Part shown: piece after piece, positions 1-6,760 of the stretch
Numbering within the stretch: position 1 is the first letter of the stretch
Layout: every line of letters starts with the position of its first letter
Source of the DNA: DATILL01 sp035476575
GTDB lineage: Bacteria; Actinomycetota; Actinomycetes; Mycobacteriales; JACQDL01
Reading direction: 5' to 3'
Assembly (NCBI GenBank): GCA_035476575.1
Contig: DATILL010000091.1
Span: 1-29,485, forward strand
Length of the DNA: 29,485 nt
The notes under the pieces: generated by a model
Databases searched by the model: none
What the model was told of the DNA's origin: nothing
Seen by the model: only the letters and a program-made list of their open reading frames with translations
Position numbers and translations under genes: made by a program

Positions 1-96
1 GGATTCTATAATCAGCAACGTCTCCACTCAGGTCTTGGTTACAGGACCCCACTAGAGGTCCACAACGAATACCTGAACAGGCAGCTCGCAGCATGA
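1..96 (+). CDS. IS3-family transposase, C-terminal end (partial)
   Basis: The window opens inside a reading frame that ends at TGA 94-96. The visible tail contains YNQQRLHSGLGYRTP followed by EVHNEYLNRQLAA, the typical end of the DDE integrase core (rve) of IS3-family OrfB transposases, where YNxxRxHxxLgyxtP is conserved. The N-terminal part and catalytic DDE residues lie outside the window, so intactness cannot be judged. An IS-like terminal repeat follows 17 bases after the stop, which fits the right end of an IS element. The family is clear from the motif; the subgroup is not determined. Confidence 0.78.
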   Translation, partial: GFYNQQRLHSGLGYRTPLEVHNEYLNRQLAA

Positions 97-113
97 ACTA
101 GCCGTAAGGAAGC

Positions 114-138
114 TGTCCGGAAAATGCGGGGCAGGTCA
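114..138 (+). repeat. Probable right terminal inverted repeat of the IS3-like element
   Basis: The stretch begins TGTCCGGAAAATG and ends GGGGCAGGTCA. Read on the other strand it starts TGACC, and IS3-family ends are typically TGA...TCA. It sits just downstream of the transposase stop. The left end is outside the window, so the match between ends cannot be checked. Target duplication is also unresolved. Confidence 0.5.
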
Positions 139-226
139 CCCCAGACCACAACCCAAGAACCACAAGATGTCATACAACACACAAACCGTTACACCAACCA
201 CAATCCGGATGAAAAATCAGGCTAAG

Positions 227-700
227 CACACGGGGCGATGCTGTTACGACGACGGCATGCTCCCGTAGCTGATAGCGAAGCTCCAGGCGCAGGTCCCGGT
301 AGAGCCGGCTCAGGCTCTCCGGCCGACCATCGGACAGCGCCGCGCCGACGTCGCCAAGCGAATCGATCATCGTGCATACCTCGGCGCTGGTCAGCGTGTC
401 GGCGCGGGTGTGCCGTCCAGCTCGGCTCGTGCCGTCGCGCGCTGTGCCTGTGCCGCGTTGATCGCCTCGACCAGGGCTGCTGGGTCGACGCCGACGTAGC
501 CGTGTTTCGGAATCGGTTAGCCGCTTATTGATCGTCTGCCGCGGGCGGCCGGAACGCCGGTCCCGCTCTGGGAAGCGACGAGTGCGGCCACGGTCCGGTC
601 GACGTTGTCCCGGTCGAACAGGCGACCGATCCAGCCATTCAACGGCTCCAGTAGCTCGTCCTCCCGCAAGTTCACCGTCTTGGTATGGTCGGACAGCATT
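227..700 (-). pseudogene. Large serine recombinase, C-terminal remnant (frameshifted)
   Basis: Three blocks in changing minus-strand frames together read like the C-terminal half of an actinobacterial large serine recombinase. First comes TVNLREDELLEPLNGWIG with LFDRDNVDRTVAALVASQ (about 690-570). After a frame change comes INKRLTDSETRLRRRR (about 530-485). After a further disturbed stretch comes DTLTSAEVCTMIDSLGDVG through SLSRLYRDLRLELRY to VVVTASPRV (about 403-227). Such proteins normally have the REDxLL...WIxxLF segment, a coiled-coil RLxDAExRLRR segment and a C-terminal ELRYxP...VxASPRV segment in that order. Resolvase catalytic and DNA-binding parts are absent. At least two frameshifts make this non-functional. 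It marks old mobile DNA at the left edge of the cluster. Confidence 0.65.
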
Positions 701-1022
701 AGACAGGCGGATTTGCAGACGCGATGCTGGCAATGATCGACGATCCGGCGGTAGTGAAGTATGTGGTGGGCGTGGCGTACTGGGACAAGAGCCAAGATGA
801 GGTTCTTCGCCGTGGACGCGACCGTACCGGCCGGCACGCTTACTGCCCGGCCGTTAGTTCTTGGCACCACCGGCATCCCCAGTCCCTGCGGAGTCCGGTG
901 CAGCTGCGGCGTTGTTCGCACAGCCAGCACCGCTGATTTCGCCGCCGCGGCACGTGCCTGCGGCCCTGCGGTGATCGGGGAGAGGTTATTTCTTTACTCC
1001 TCTGGGCTCGCGGTCCTCCTAG

Positions 1023-1244
1023 TCTGCTCCGGCCGTCACCGAACGGGCCAACGCCGCCGGCCAGCATGACTTAGCCGCGCTGGCCTGCATGTTCCTGATG
1101 GACCTGCGTACTCGGACCCAACCTAAACTCGCCGACTACCTGGAGCTGGGCATCGATCCGGCTCCCATGGAGCAGCGCAACCGGCTATTGCACGAGGGTA
1201 TTCGCGCCGTATCTCTCCGTCGCATCAGTTCTGGTCGCCGCTAG
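1023..1244 (+). pseudogene. Coding-like fragment of unknown family (C-terminal end)
   Basis: A frame opened by TAG at 1020 and closed by TAG at 1242-1244 encodes a peptide that looks genuinely coding: ANAAGQHDLAALACMFLMDL, then RTQPKLADYLELGID and RNRLLHEGIRAVSLRR. It has a balanced, helix-rich composition and no start codon with a ribosome site. The alpha-helical character could fit the ligand domain of a TetR-like regulator or another helical protein, but I do not recognise the family. Upstream sequence (700-1020) shows no continuing frame, so this is probably a truncated remnant. Its stop overlaps the end of the convergent DoxX gene. Confidence 0.35.
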
Positions 1245-1704
1245 TCACCGTGTCGGACCTCCGGATCCGCCCGTAGAAGAGGTGGTCCAGCCCGAAACGG
1301 CCCGAGCCGGTCACGGCGAGAACAAGGCTGAGCAGCCCGATCGCGATGACCAGCTCGGGTCCGTTATGGTCCATGGCGAACAGGCCGCTAGTATGCACGA
1401 AGATCCAGGCGCCGGCCATGTTCAGCGCCATCAGGACGCCGACAAGCGGTACCGCAAGCCCGAGGATCATGGCGATACCGCCGATCAACTCCCCGAACAG
1501 GTTGGCTGGCGCGGCGATCGCGGGCAGCGGAACACCGATCTGGTCGAAACCCTTCACCAGCCCGGACAAGCTGCCGCTGTAGTCGTATTCGAGCTTGGCA
1601 TGCAGGATCATCACCACTCCAAGGCCGACGCGGGCGACCAGAAGTACCAGGTCACGAAAGACATGGGCCACTTTAACGTTACGGATGACGCCGGTAGTGG
1701 TCAC
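1225..1704 (-). CDS. DoxX-family membrane protein
   Basis: The 159-residue product has four hydrophobic segments, at about residues 15-37, 62-85, 87-105 and 115-135. The VLLVARVGLGVVMILHAKLE start and ELIGGIAMILGLAVPLVGVL middle are typical of the DoxX/SURF4-like family, small inner-membrane proteins linked in some organisms to redox or thiol stress. The length matches the family. The start is GTG at 1704, preceded by GAAAGGACC at a reasonable distance. A 600-base gene-poor stretch separates it from the biosynthetic genes, and nothing ties it to the cluster. The exact role is unknown. Confidence 0.8.
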   Translation of the reverse strand: MTTTGVIRNVKVAHVFRDLVLLVARVGLGVVMILHAKLEYDYSGSLSGLVKGFDQIGVPLPAIAAPANLFGELIGGIAMILGLAVPLVGVLMALNMAGAWIFVHTSGLFAMDHNGPELVIAIGLLSLVLAVTGSGRFGLDHLFYGRIRRSDTVTSGDQN

Positions 1705-2304
1705 GGGATGGTCCTTTCTCGCCGGGTCTGGTATTGGATCGAGCAGCCCCCGCGATGTCGTGCGATGTCCGATCGGTACAGGCTCGTCGACGTCCCTTGT
1801 AGACGACCGACGTACCGCGGCCTTCGGACGCTGTATGTTAGCCGTAGTTGCGGCCCCATGCCGCCAACGAGGTCGCCGATGCCCCTACGTACCTGGGGTA
1901 TACATGCCCGTCTGGATGATCACGGTCTTGGGGGTGTCGGGACGTGAAGGTGCTCTTGACCTGGGAGGATGTGGTTTGTTGAGGACCATGTTCATGCCAG
2001 GGAAGGGACACCCATCGGGTGCAGGCTACAAGGAGTCGCCGGGCGGTAGTGGATCCCACGTTGGCGTGGTCGCAGAAGTTGTCGGTCGAGGTCGGCGGGA
2101 CCGGGACGGTGGCTCAGGCCGGGCGCTGGTGGATGCGGCGTGCCTGAGCGATGTGGAGGCGATGACCGCGCAGGAAGAGAGATCTTCGGTCCGGGTGGCG
2201 GTACGTCGGACACCACGATGCTGCGGGTGGAGTAGATGGCCGGCCGGGGCCTTGGCGGGCGACCGCCTGCGGTGCTGGTGGTCCGCTTGGACGCCACGGT
2301 GGTT
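1705..2304. other. Intergenic stretch without a recognisable gene
   Basis: Short open frames exist on both strands but none has a family motif, a convincing ribosome site or a consistent codon bias. It holds the upstream region of the DoxX gene (from 1705) and the downstream end of the 3-hydroxyacyl-CoA dehydrogenase operon (up to 2304). No clear terminator hairpin followed by a T-run was seen. It may be decayed DNA. Confidence 0.4.
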
Positions 2305-3207
2305 TCAAGTGGTCAGTGCATCACCTGGCTTGTCAGCCTGGGCAGGGGTGCGATAGTCGTGGAAGCCGCGGCCACTCTTGCGGCCCAGGCGCCCGTTGCG
2401 AACAAGCTCGACCAGCAGCGGGCAGGGTTCGTACATCGTGTTACCCGTGCAGTCGCGCAGCACCACCAGCGAGTCCAGCACGGTGTCGAGGCCGATGAGA
2501 TCGGCCGTGCGGAGCGGGCCCATCGCGTGCCCGACACACTTCTCGAAGATCTCATCGACGGCGGCGGCATCCGCGATGCCGTCGTGGATCACGGCGACCG
2601 CCTGGTTGATGGTGGCCATCAGCACACGGTTCGACACGAATCCGGGTGCGTCGGCGACTACGATCGCCTTCTTGCCGATGCCGGCCAGCAGATCGATCGT
2701 GGCGCTGACAGTTTCGTCGCTGGTCGCGGCCGAGCGGATGACCTCGACCGTGTTCTTGATCGGGGCCGGGTTCATGAAATGCGTGCCGATCACCCGGTCG
2801 GGACGTCCGGTAAACGCCCCGAGGCGGCCGATCGGGACGGCCGACGTGCACGATGCGAGCGACGTCGCGCTGGGGCAGACCCGATCCAGCTCGCGGAACA
2901 CCTGCTCCTTGACCGCCAGCCGTTCGAGCGCGCACTCGACGATGAACTCGGCGTCGGCCAGCTCGCCAAGCCGGTCGGTCCATACGATCCGCGGCAGAAT
3001 CTCCTCCGGCCGGTCGCCGGCTGACCGGTCGCCGGCTGACCGGACGCCCAGCAATGCCCGCAGCCGCAGCCCGTCCCGGATTCTCCTTGGTGCGCCGGTT
3101 AATGCACGCGGGTCGGGGTCGACGACCACCACCGTGTGGCCGCCCTCGGCGAAGCACTGGGCGACGCCGGTTCCCATCACGCCCGCACCCACCACTCCGA
3201 CCTTCAT
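2305..3207 (-). CDS. 3-hydroxyacyl-CoA dehydrogenase-like protein of extender-unit pathway (FkbK/Asm13 type)
   Basis: This cytosolic NAD(P)-dependent dehydrogenase is 300 residues long. It starts at ATG 3207 with MKVGVVGAGVMGTGVAQ, a Rossmann GxGxxG site at residues 7-12. The mid-protein FIVECALERLAVKEQVF and VIGTHFMNPAP carry the conserved Glu and catalytic His region of the 3-hydroxybutyryl-CoA dehydrogenase family, and the C-terminal helical domain contains LGRKSGRGFHDY. In methoxymalonyl- and hydroxymalonyl-ACP pathways this homologue oxidises the C3 hydroxyl of glyceryl-ACP (known for the family). It is last in the four-gene minus-strand operon, and its ATG overlaps the stop of the FkbH-like gene (ATGA). 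A five-residue duplication SAGDRSAGDR sits near residue 58. Function follows strongly from context; substrate is inferred. Confidence 0.88.
   Translation of the reverse strand: MKVGVVGAGVMGTGVAQCFAEGGHTVVVVDPDPRALTGAPRRIRDGLRLRALLGVRSAGDRSAGDRPEEILPRIVWTDRLGELADAEFIVECALERLAVKEQVFRELDRVCPSATSLASCTSAVPIGRLGAFTGRPDRVIGTHFMNPAPIKNTVEVIRSAATSDETVSATIDLLAGIGKKAIVVADAPGFVSNRVLMATINQAVAVIHDGIADAAAVDEIFEKCVGHAMGPLRTADLIGLDTVLDSLVVLRDCTGNTMYEPCPLLVELVRNGRLGRKSGRGFHDYRTPAQADKPGDALTT
3010..3039. repeat. 15-bp perfect tandem duplication inside the dehydrogenase gene
   Basis: The unit CCGGTCGCCGGCTGA occurs twice without mismatch. It stays in frame and gives SAGDRSAGDR in a surface-like loop between the first strands of the Rossmann domain. 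It looks like a recent slippage event. Confidence 0.9.
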
Positions 3208-4247
3208 CGGTTTCTCCCGTCGACGACTCGGACATGACCGGGAAGCTCCGGCAATGGCCGCCGCAGGTCGAAGGCCAACATCATCCGGTCCCCGTCCCGT
3301 TCGATCAGCTCGAATCCGGCGAACCGCAGCGTTACCAGCATGATCTGGTTGACCGGCGTGCGGACGAAGCGCGCGACCGGCCGCCAACCGCGCTTGGCCA
3401 CGTCGTGCACGACGTGGCCAAGCAGAACCGCACCAACGCCACAGGACAACACCCGGCAGGACATCAGCAGCAGCTCCAGCACGGCATCGGCGCCGATGAA
3501 GCTGATGACCGCGAGCCCAACAGCCCCGTATGTGCCGAACCTGTCGGTCAGGCTGGCGATGAGCACCTCGTGCCGGTCCGATGTGCACAGCTCGCGCAAC
3601 CGATCGATGTCGAAGGTTCGGCCGGTGGTGTTGAGCTGGTGGGTTCGCACGGTCAGCTCGTGTGCGCGGGCAAGGTCGTCCTCGGTGGCATTGCGGATCG
3701 TCATGGTGAGGTCGAGAGAGACGAGGAACTCGGCAGGCGAGCCGACGAACGCCTGTTCCGCGGTCGTGCGGTCCCGATTGGCGAGATACCTGTGTCGACG
3801 TTGCCGGGACTCGTCGGTGACGACGCGGGGCTGGAACTCCGGCAGGCTCGCGAGCTCCCCGACCTGCTCGGCGCGGTAGCAGCGGACCATCGGCAGCGCG
3901 GCGGCCACCTCGGCCCGTTCCGCGGCGTCGTTGTCGGCGAAGGCGACGGTGTCCAGGCCGATGTTCAGCTCGGCGACGATGCGGCGGATCGCGCCGGACT
4001 TTGCGCCCCAGCCGATGTCCAGCACACAGAACAGATCGTCGAGACCGTGTTCGGCGAGATGTCCGGCCGCCGTCGCGCGATCGCCGCGGCTGGCCACGGC
4101 GTGCAGGATGCCGCGCCGGTCCAGGATTCTCAACGTGTTCACGGCCGCGCGGAAGGGGCGTGGCCGGTCGCCCTCCAGCACGACCCCGTCCCACAGCGTG
4201 TCGTCGAGGTCCCAGACCAGGCACTTGACTCCGATCACGGCCGCCAC
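3204..4247 (-). CDS. FkbH-like HAD-superfamily glyceryl transferase/phosphatase
   Basis: The product is 347 residues if GTG 4247 is the start. A second GTG at 4238 would give the GTGA overlap seen elsewhere in this operon. Characterised FkbH-like enzymes take a phosphoglyceryl unit from 1,3-bisphosphoglycerate, dephosphorylate it and load D-glyceryl onto an ACP. HAD motif I is present as WDLDDTLWDG (Asp13 and Asp15), followed by HAVASRGDR, GWGAKSGAIR and the family hallmark LNIGLDTVAF. The acidic motif usually near FVDDQP reads FADNDA, a mild deviation. The C-terminal GNAT-like half contains MSCRVLSCGVG and RFAGFELIERDGD, typical of the family. It lies between the acyl-CoA and 3-hydroxyacyl-CoA dehydrogenase genes with overlapping ends, so co-translation is likely. 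The same enzyme class also supplies glyceryl-ACP for tetronates. Confidence 0.9.
   Translation of the reverse strand: MAAVIGVKCLVWDLDDTLWDGVVLEGDRPRPFRAAVNTLRILDRRGILHAVASRGDRATAAGHLAEHGLDDLFCVLDIGWGAKSGAIRRIVAELNIGLDTVAFADNDAAERAEVAAALPMVRCYRAEQVGELASLPEFQPRVVTDESRQRRHRYLANRDRTTAEQAFVGSPAEFLVSLDLTMTIRNATEDDLARAHELTVRTHQLNTTGRTFDIDRLRELCTSDRHEVLIASLTDRFGTYGAVGLAVISFIGADAVLELLLMSCRVLSCGVGAVLLGHVVHDVAKRGWRPVARFVRTPVNQIMLVTLRFAGFELIERDGDRMMLAFDLRRPLPELPGHVRVVDGRNR
3392..3423. repeat. 32-bp perfect palindrome within the FkbH-like gene
   Basis: The left arm GCTTGGCCACGTCGTG is followed directly by its exact reverse complement, with no spacer. It lies in the region coding for LLGHVVHDVAKRG, so it coexists with a conserved-looking protein stretch. 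Whether it is functional or a codon coincidence is not known. Confidence 0.9.
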
Positions 4248-5338
4248 CGCAGCGCATACTCACCGAGATGCTGCTCGGCGACCTCGTCGGAGCCTTCGAT
4301 GATCCGCATGACCTTGGCGTCGCGGAAGAACCGAGCGACCGGGCTGTCCTCGGCGCACCCGGCCGCACCGTGGATCTGCACAGCACGTTCGCTCACCGCC
4401 GACGCCACCCTGGCTGCCACGTACTTGGCCAGCACGGTCTCCACGACGGCTTCCGGTGCCGCGCGTTGCCGCAGCTCCGTCGCATGGGCGCACTGGTTCC
4501 GCGCCGTGCTCGCATCGGCCAGGCAACGGCCGAGCAGTGCCCGGACCGCCTGATGCCCGGCCAGCCGCACCTCGCCCTGCTTCCGGTTCGCCGCATGGGT
4601 GGCCGCATGGCGCAGGCATGCCTCGGCCATGCCGACGCAGCCCCATGCGACCGTGAAGCGTCCGTGATCCAACGCCGTCCCCACCACGTGCGAGAGCCCG
4701 AAGCCGGGCGGGGCGATGAGGTTCTCCGGCGGCACCAGCACGCCGTCGAACCGGACGTCGGCAAGCTGAGCGGCGCGCATTCCGAGCTGCCCTTGGACGG
4801 GTTCCACCACCGTTCCCGGTCGATCGGACTCGACCAGCACCGCAACCGGCCGACCGGCGAGCTCGGCGAGCACAAGGAAGACATGCGCGAGCTGCCCGAA
4901 GGTGATCCACACCTTGTTACCCCGGACGCGAAGCCCACCGCGCTCGGGGACCACGGATGTGGTCACGGCTGACAGGTCGCTACCGGCACACGGCTCGGTG
5001 GCCGCGAACCCGGCCAGCAGCTCACCCCGCGCCAACCCGGGCAGCCATCGGACCCGCTGGTCCACCGTGCCCCAGCGCAGCACGGCGGCGGCAACCATAC
5101 CCTGCACCGTGACAAGCCCCCGCAACCCGCTGCACACCCCGCCGAGGTCGGCGCAGAGCTCACCGAGCCCAGCCTGCGTGCGGTCGCAACCCCCATACCG
5201 CGCGGGCAAATCGGTGGCCAGGAAGCCTGCCTGCGCCATCGTCCAGATGACCTTGGCCGGCACGGCGCCCCGACGGTCCCACTCGGCAGCGTCCAACCGG
5301 ACTGAATCAGCGAAGTCCGCGGAGTCCATCGTGGTCAC
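4235..5338 (-). CDS. Acyl-CoA dehydrogenase of extender-unit pathway (FkbI/Asm-type)
   Basis: This 367-residue FAD-dependent acyl-CoA dehydrogenase has the family landmarks in order: the helical N-terminus with GFLATDLPARYGG, the flavin-binding loop GFAATEPCAGSDLS near residue 110, VWITFGQLAHVFLVLAE, and the C-terminal VQIHGAAGCAEDSPVARFF and RIIEGSDEVAEQHLGEYALR. The EGS position corresponds to the catalytic base region. In methoxymalonyl/hydroxymalonyl pathways this enzyme takes part in the oxidation of ACP-bound glycerate towards a malonyl-type unit (family knowledge). The start is GTG 5338, forming a GTGA overlap with the upstream acyl carrier protein gene, which supports coupled translation. 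It is near the usual family length with no visible defect. The substrate assignment rests on the operon. Confidence 0.88.
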   Translation of the reverse strand: MTTMDSADFADSVRLDAAEWDRRGAVPAKVIWTMAQAGFLATDLPARYGGCDRTQAGLGELCADLGGVCSGLRGLVTVQGMVAAAVLRWGTVDQRVRWLPGLARGELLAGFAATEPCAGSDLSAVTTSVVPERGGLRVRGNKVWITFGQLAHVFLVLAELAGRPVAVLVESDRPGTVVEPVQGQLGMRAAQLADVRFDGVLVPPENLIAPPGFGLSHVVGTALDHGRFTVAWGCVGMAEACLRHAATHAANRKQGEVRLAGHQAVRALLGRCLADASTARNQCAHATELRQRAAPEAVVETVLAKYVAARVASAVSERAVQIHGAAGCAEDSPVARFFRDAKVMRIIEGSDEVAEQHLGEYALRWRP

Positions 5339-5619
5339 GGCAACGGAACGGAACGCTTTTTCCGGACGAACTCGGCGATCCGGTTCATCGTCCGGAAGTT
5401 GTCCAGGTCAAGATCCTCCACTTCGACGGAGACGCCGAACCGCCACTCGACATGAGCCACCAGCTCGAGTGCCAGTAGCGAGTTCACCAGCCCTTGTGCG
5501 AAATAGTCCTCATCCGGGCCTGGAACATTGCCGGTCAATGCCTGGGAGAAAAAGACACGCAAGTCTTCGACGACCTTGTCAACCGTAATTTCCACCTCCG
5601 AAGGGCGCTGGCCAGCCAC
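5335..5619 (-). CDS. Free-standing acyl carrier protein for the C3 extender unit (FkbJ type)
   Basis: A 94-residue acidic carrier protein. The phosphopantetheine serine lies in GLVNSLLALELV (Ser at about residue 47). GLVNS instead of the commoner GxDS is characteristic of ACPs from methoxymalonyl and hydroxymalonyl pathways. It is expected to carry glyceryl and then its oxidised product while the neighbouring enzymes act, and finally to deliver the extender to the PKS module. The start is GTG 5619 with an excellent AAGGAGG four bases upstream, so it is the first gene of the minus-strand operon. The stop overlaps the next gene by four bases. About 100 bases of intergenic DNA precede it before the IS30 remnant. 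Confidence 0.9.
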   Translation of the reverse strand: MAGQRPSEVEITVDKVVEDLRVFFSQALTGNVPGPDEDYFAQGLVNSLLALELVAHVEWRFGVSVEVEDLDLDNFRTMNRIAEFVRKKRSVPLP

Positions 5620-5720
5620 GCGACCTCCTTGACTAATTCTCCGGGTGAGAGGGTAACATCGCCAGTGCGCCCGGAACAGCGCTGAACGGCCTAACCGGCT
5701 CCACTTATCGGAGCCCGCGC
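5620..5720 (-). promoter_or_regulatory. Probable leader/promoter region of the extender-unit operon
   Basis: This short AT-richer stretch precedes the first gene of the minus-strand operon and must hold its start signals unless transcription enters from the IS30 remnant. I see the AAGGAGG site near 5624-5630 and a small hairpin with arms GGCTCC (5697-5702) and GGAGCC (5710-5715). No convincing -35/-10 pair was identified by eye. Confidence 0.4.
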
Positions 5721-6527
5721 TCAGCCGGTGGCGGCAACCCCGCTGGTGAGGAGTTCGGCGAAGACTCCTGCTGGGTTCCTCCAGCCGAGGACCTTACGGG
5801 GTCGGCCCTTGACCTCGGCGGCGACGACCCATAGGTAGTCGGGGTCGTTGGGGATGTCGGTGCCTTGGGGAAGTACTCGCCTAGCCTCGACGTTCCGTGA
5901 TGTTGGCGGGCCGCTACGCGACCCAGCCAACTGGTGTCTTTTGGTGGTGGGTCAGTCTGGTGGCCCGACTGGCGCGTCGGGTGGGCGGGGTTCCATGGGT
6001 CCGGGTGATATGTCCTTCCGGTGGAGAACAGGCGTAGCTGGAGCCGTTTGGGTTCCCAGCGGCGGGCTGGGTGGTCGGGCAGCGCGAGCATCTGGGTCCA
6101 GGCCCGCGAGCCCGGAGGCAGGGCGACGATCTCGAGCCAGACACTGTGAGGGGGTCACGCCCATGGGCGGACAAGCTCCTGATCAAGCCAAGACGAATGG
6201 GCCAGCCACGACCTGCTCCGGCGACCACCAAGCGCCGAGTCGCGCCAGCACGTGCTCCCGCAGCCTCAGCGACCGGTCCAGCGTGCGGACCTTCGCCCTG
6301 CGACCTGGACCGCGCCGCCGCCCGATCCGCCCGCACCACCCCGTAGCCGGCCGACCCGCCGTGCCGCCGCCGCTCCCGCGACACCACCGACACACACCGC
6401 CCACCCGCATCGCGATGTCCTTGTTGGTCCACCCCGCCGCCAACCCCCGAGAGATCTCCTCCCGGTCAGTCAACGTCAACACCCTCTGACCCCACCACCC
6501 CACCAACCTCCGACGCTCCCCCGTCAA
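5721..6527 (-). pseudogene. IS30-family transposase remnant (frameshifted)
   Basis: Pieces in several minus-strand frames match the order of an IS30 transposase. The N-terminus gives LTDREEISRGLAAGWTNKDI, the helix-turn-helix region typical of the family. Further on come KVRTLDRSLRLREHVLARLG and WWSPEQV. The C-terminus gives GTDIPNDPDYLWVVAAEVKG and RPRKVLGWRNPAGVFAELL, where IS30 proteins normally have RPRKxLGWxTPxEvF. The whole tract is about 800 bases, shorter than a complete family gene, and needs several frame changes, so the gene is dead. It sits exactly between the two divergent arms of the biosynthetic cluster and may have altered their promoters when it inserted. No clear terminal repeats were found. 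Confidence 0.75.
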
Positions 6528-6760
6528 CGCCGGAAACCTCCTACCCAGAAGCGGAATGACCGATTGCTACGACGCACCGCGGGCGGGGAGCGCACGAAAT
6601 CCTCTGTGGACGATGAATTTTTGTTGGGCCGGACGTATTGATGTCATCCATTCGGCGGCTTGCTCTTGTATGCCATACTGGGGCTCACTGTCACCTGACC
6701 GTCGCCAGACTGGAGCGATCGGCTCGATCATCCCGCCGTCGAGTCATGTGGATATTGTGA
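6528..6760 (+). promoter_or_regulatory. Upstream region of the megasynthase operon
   Basis: About 230 bases, less GC-rich than the genes, lie between the IS30 remnant and the first NRPS gene. It contains the perfect 11-base inverted repeat GTATGCCATAC at 6668-6678, a plausible regulator site. Frames here carry no family motif. A TGA directly before ATG 6761 rules out an upstream in-frame start. The ribosome site before ATG 6761 is weak (GTGGATATTG). A promoter is inferred from position only. Confidence 0.4.

Noticed and set aside
3204..4386. Upstream part of a long minus-strand frame continuous with the 3-hydroxyacyl-CoA dehydrogenase (693 codons in total)
   Set aside because: The first 390 or so codons are arginine- and proline-rich and lie out of frame over the FkbH-like gene, which has clear family motifs; the real start is ATG 3207.
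5697..5715. Short hairpin GGCTCC/GGAGCC read as a terminator
   Set aside because: The stem is only six bases, has no T-run, and lies upstream of the ACP gene rather than after a functional gene.
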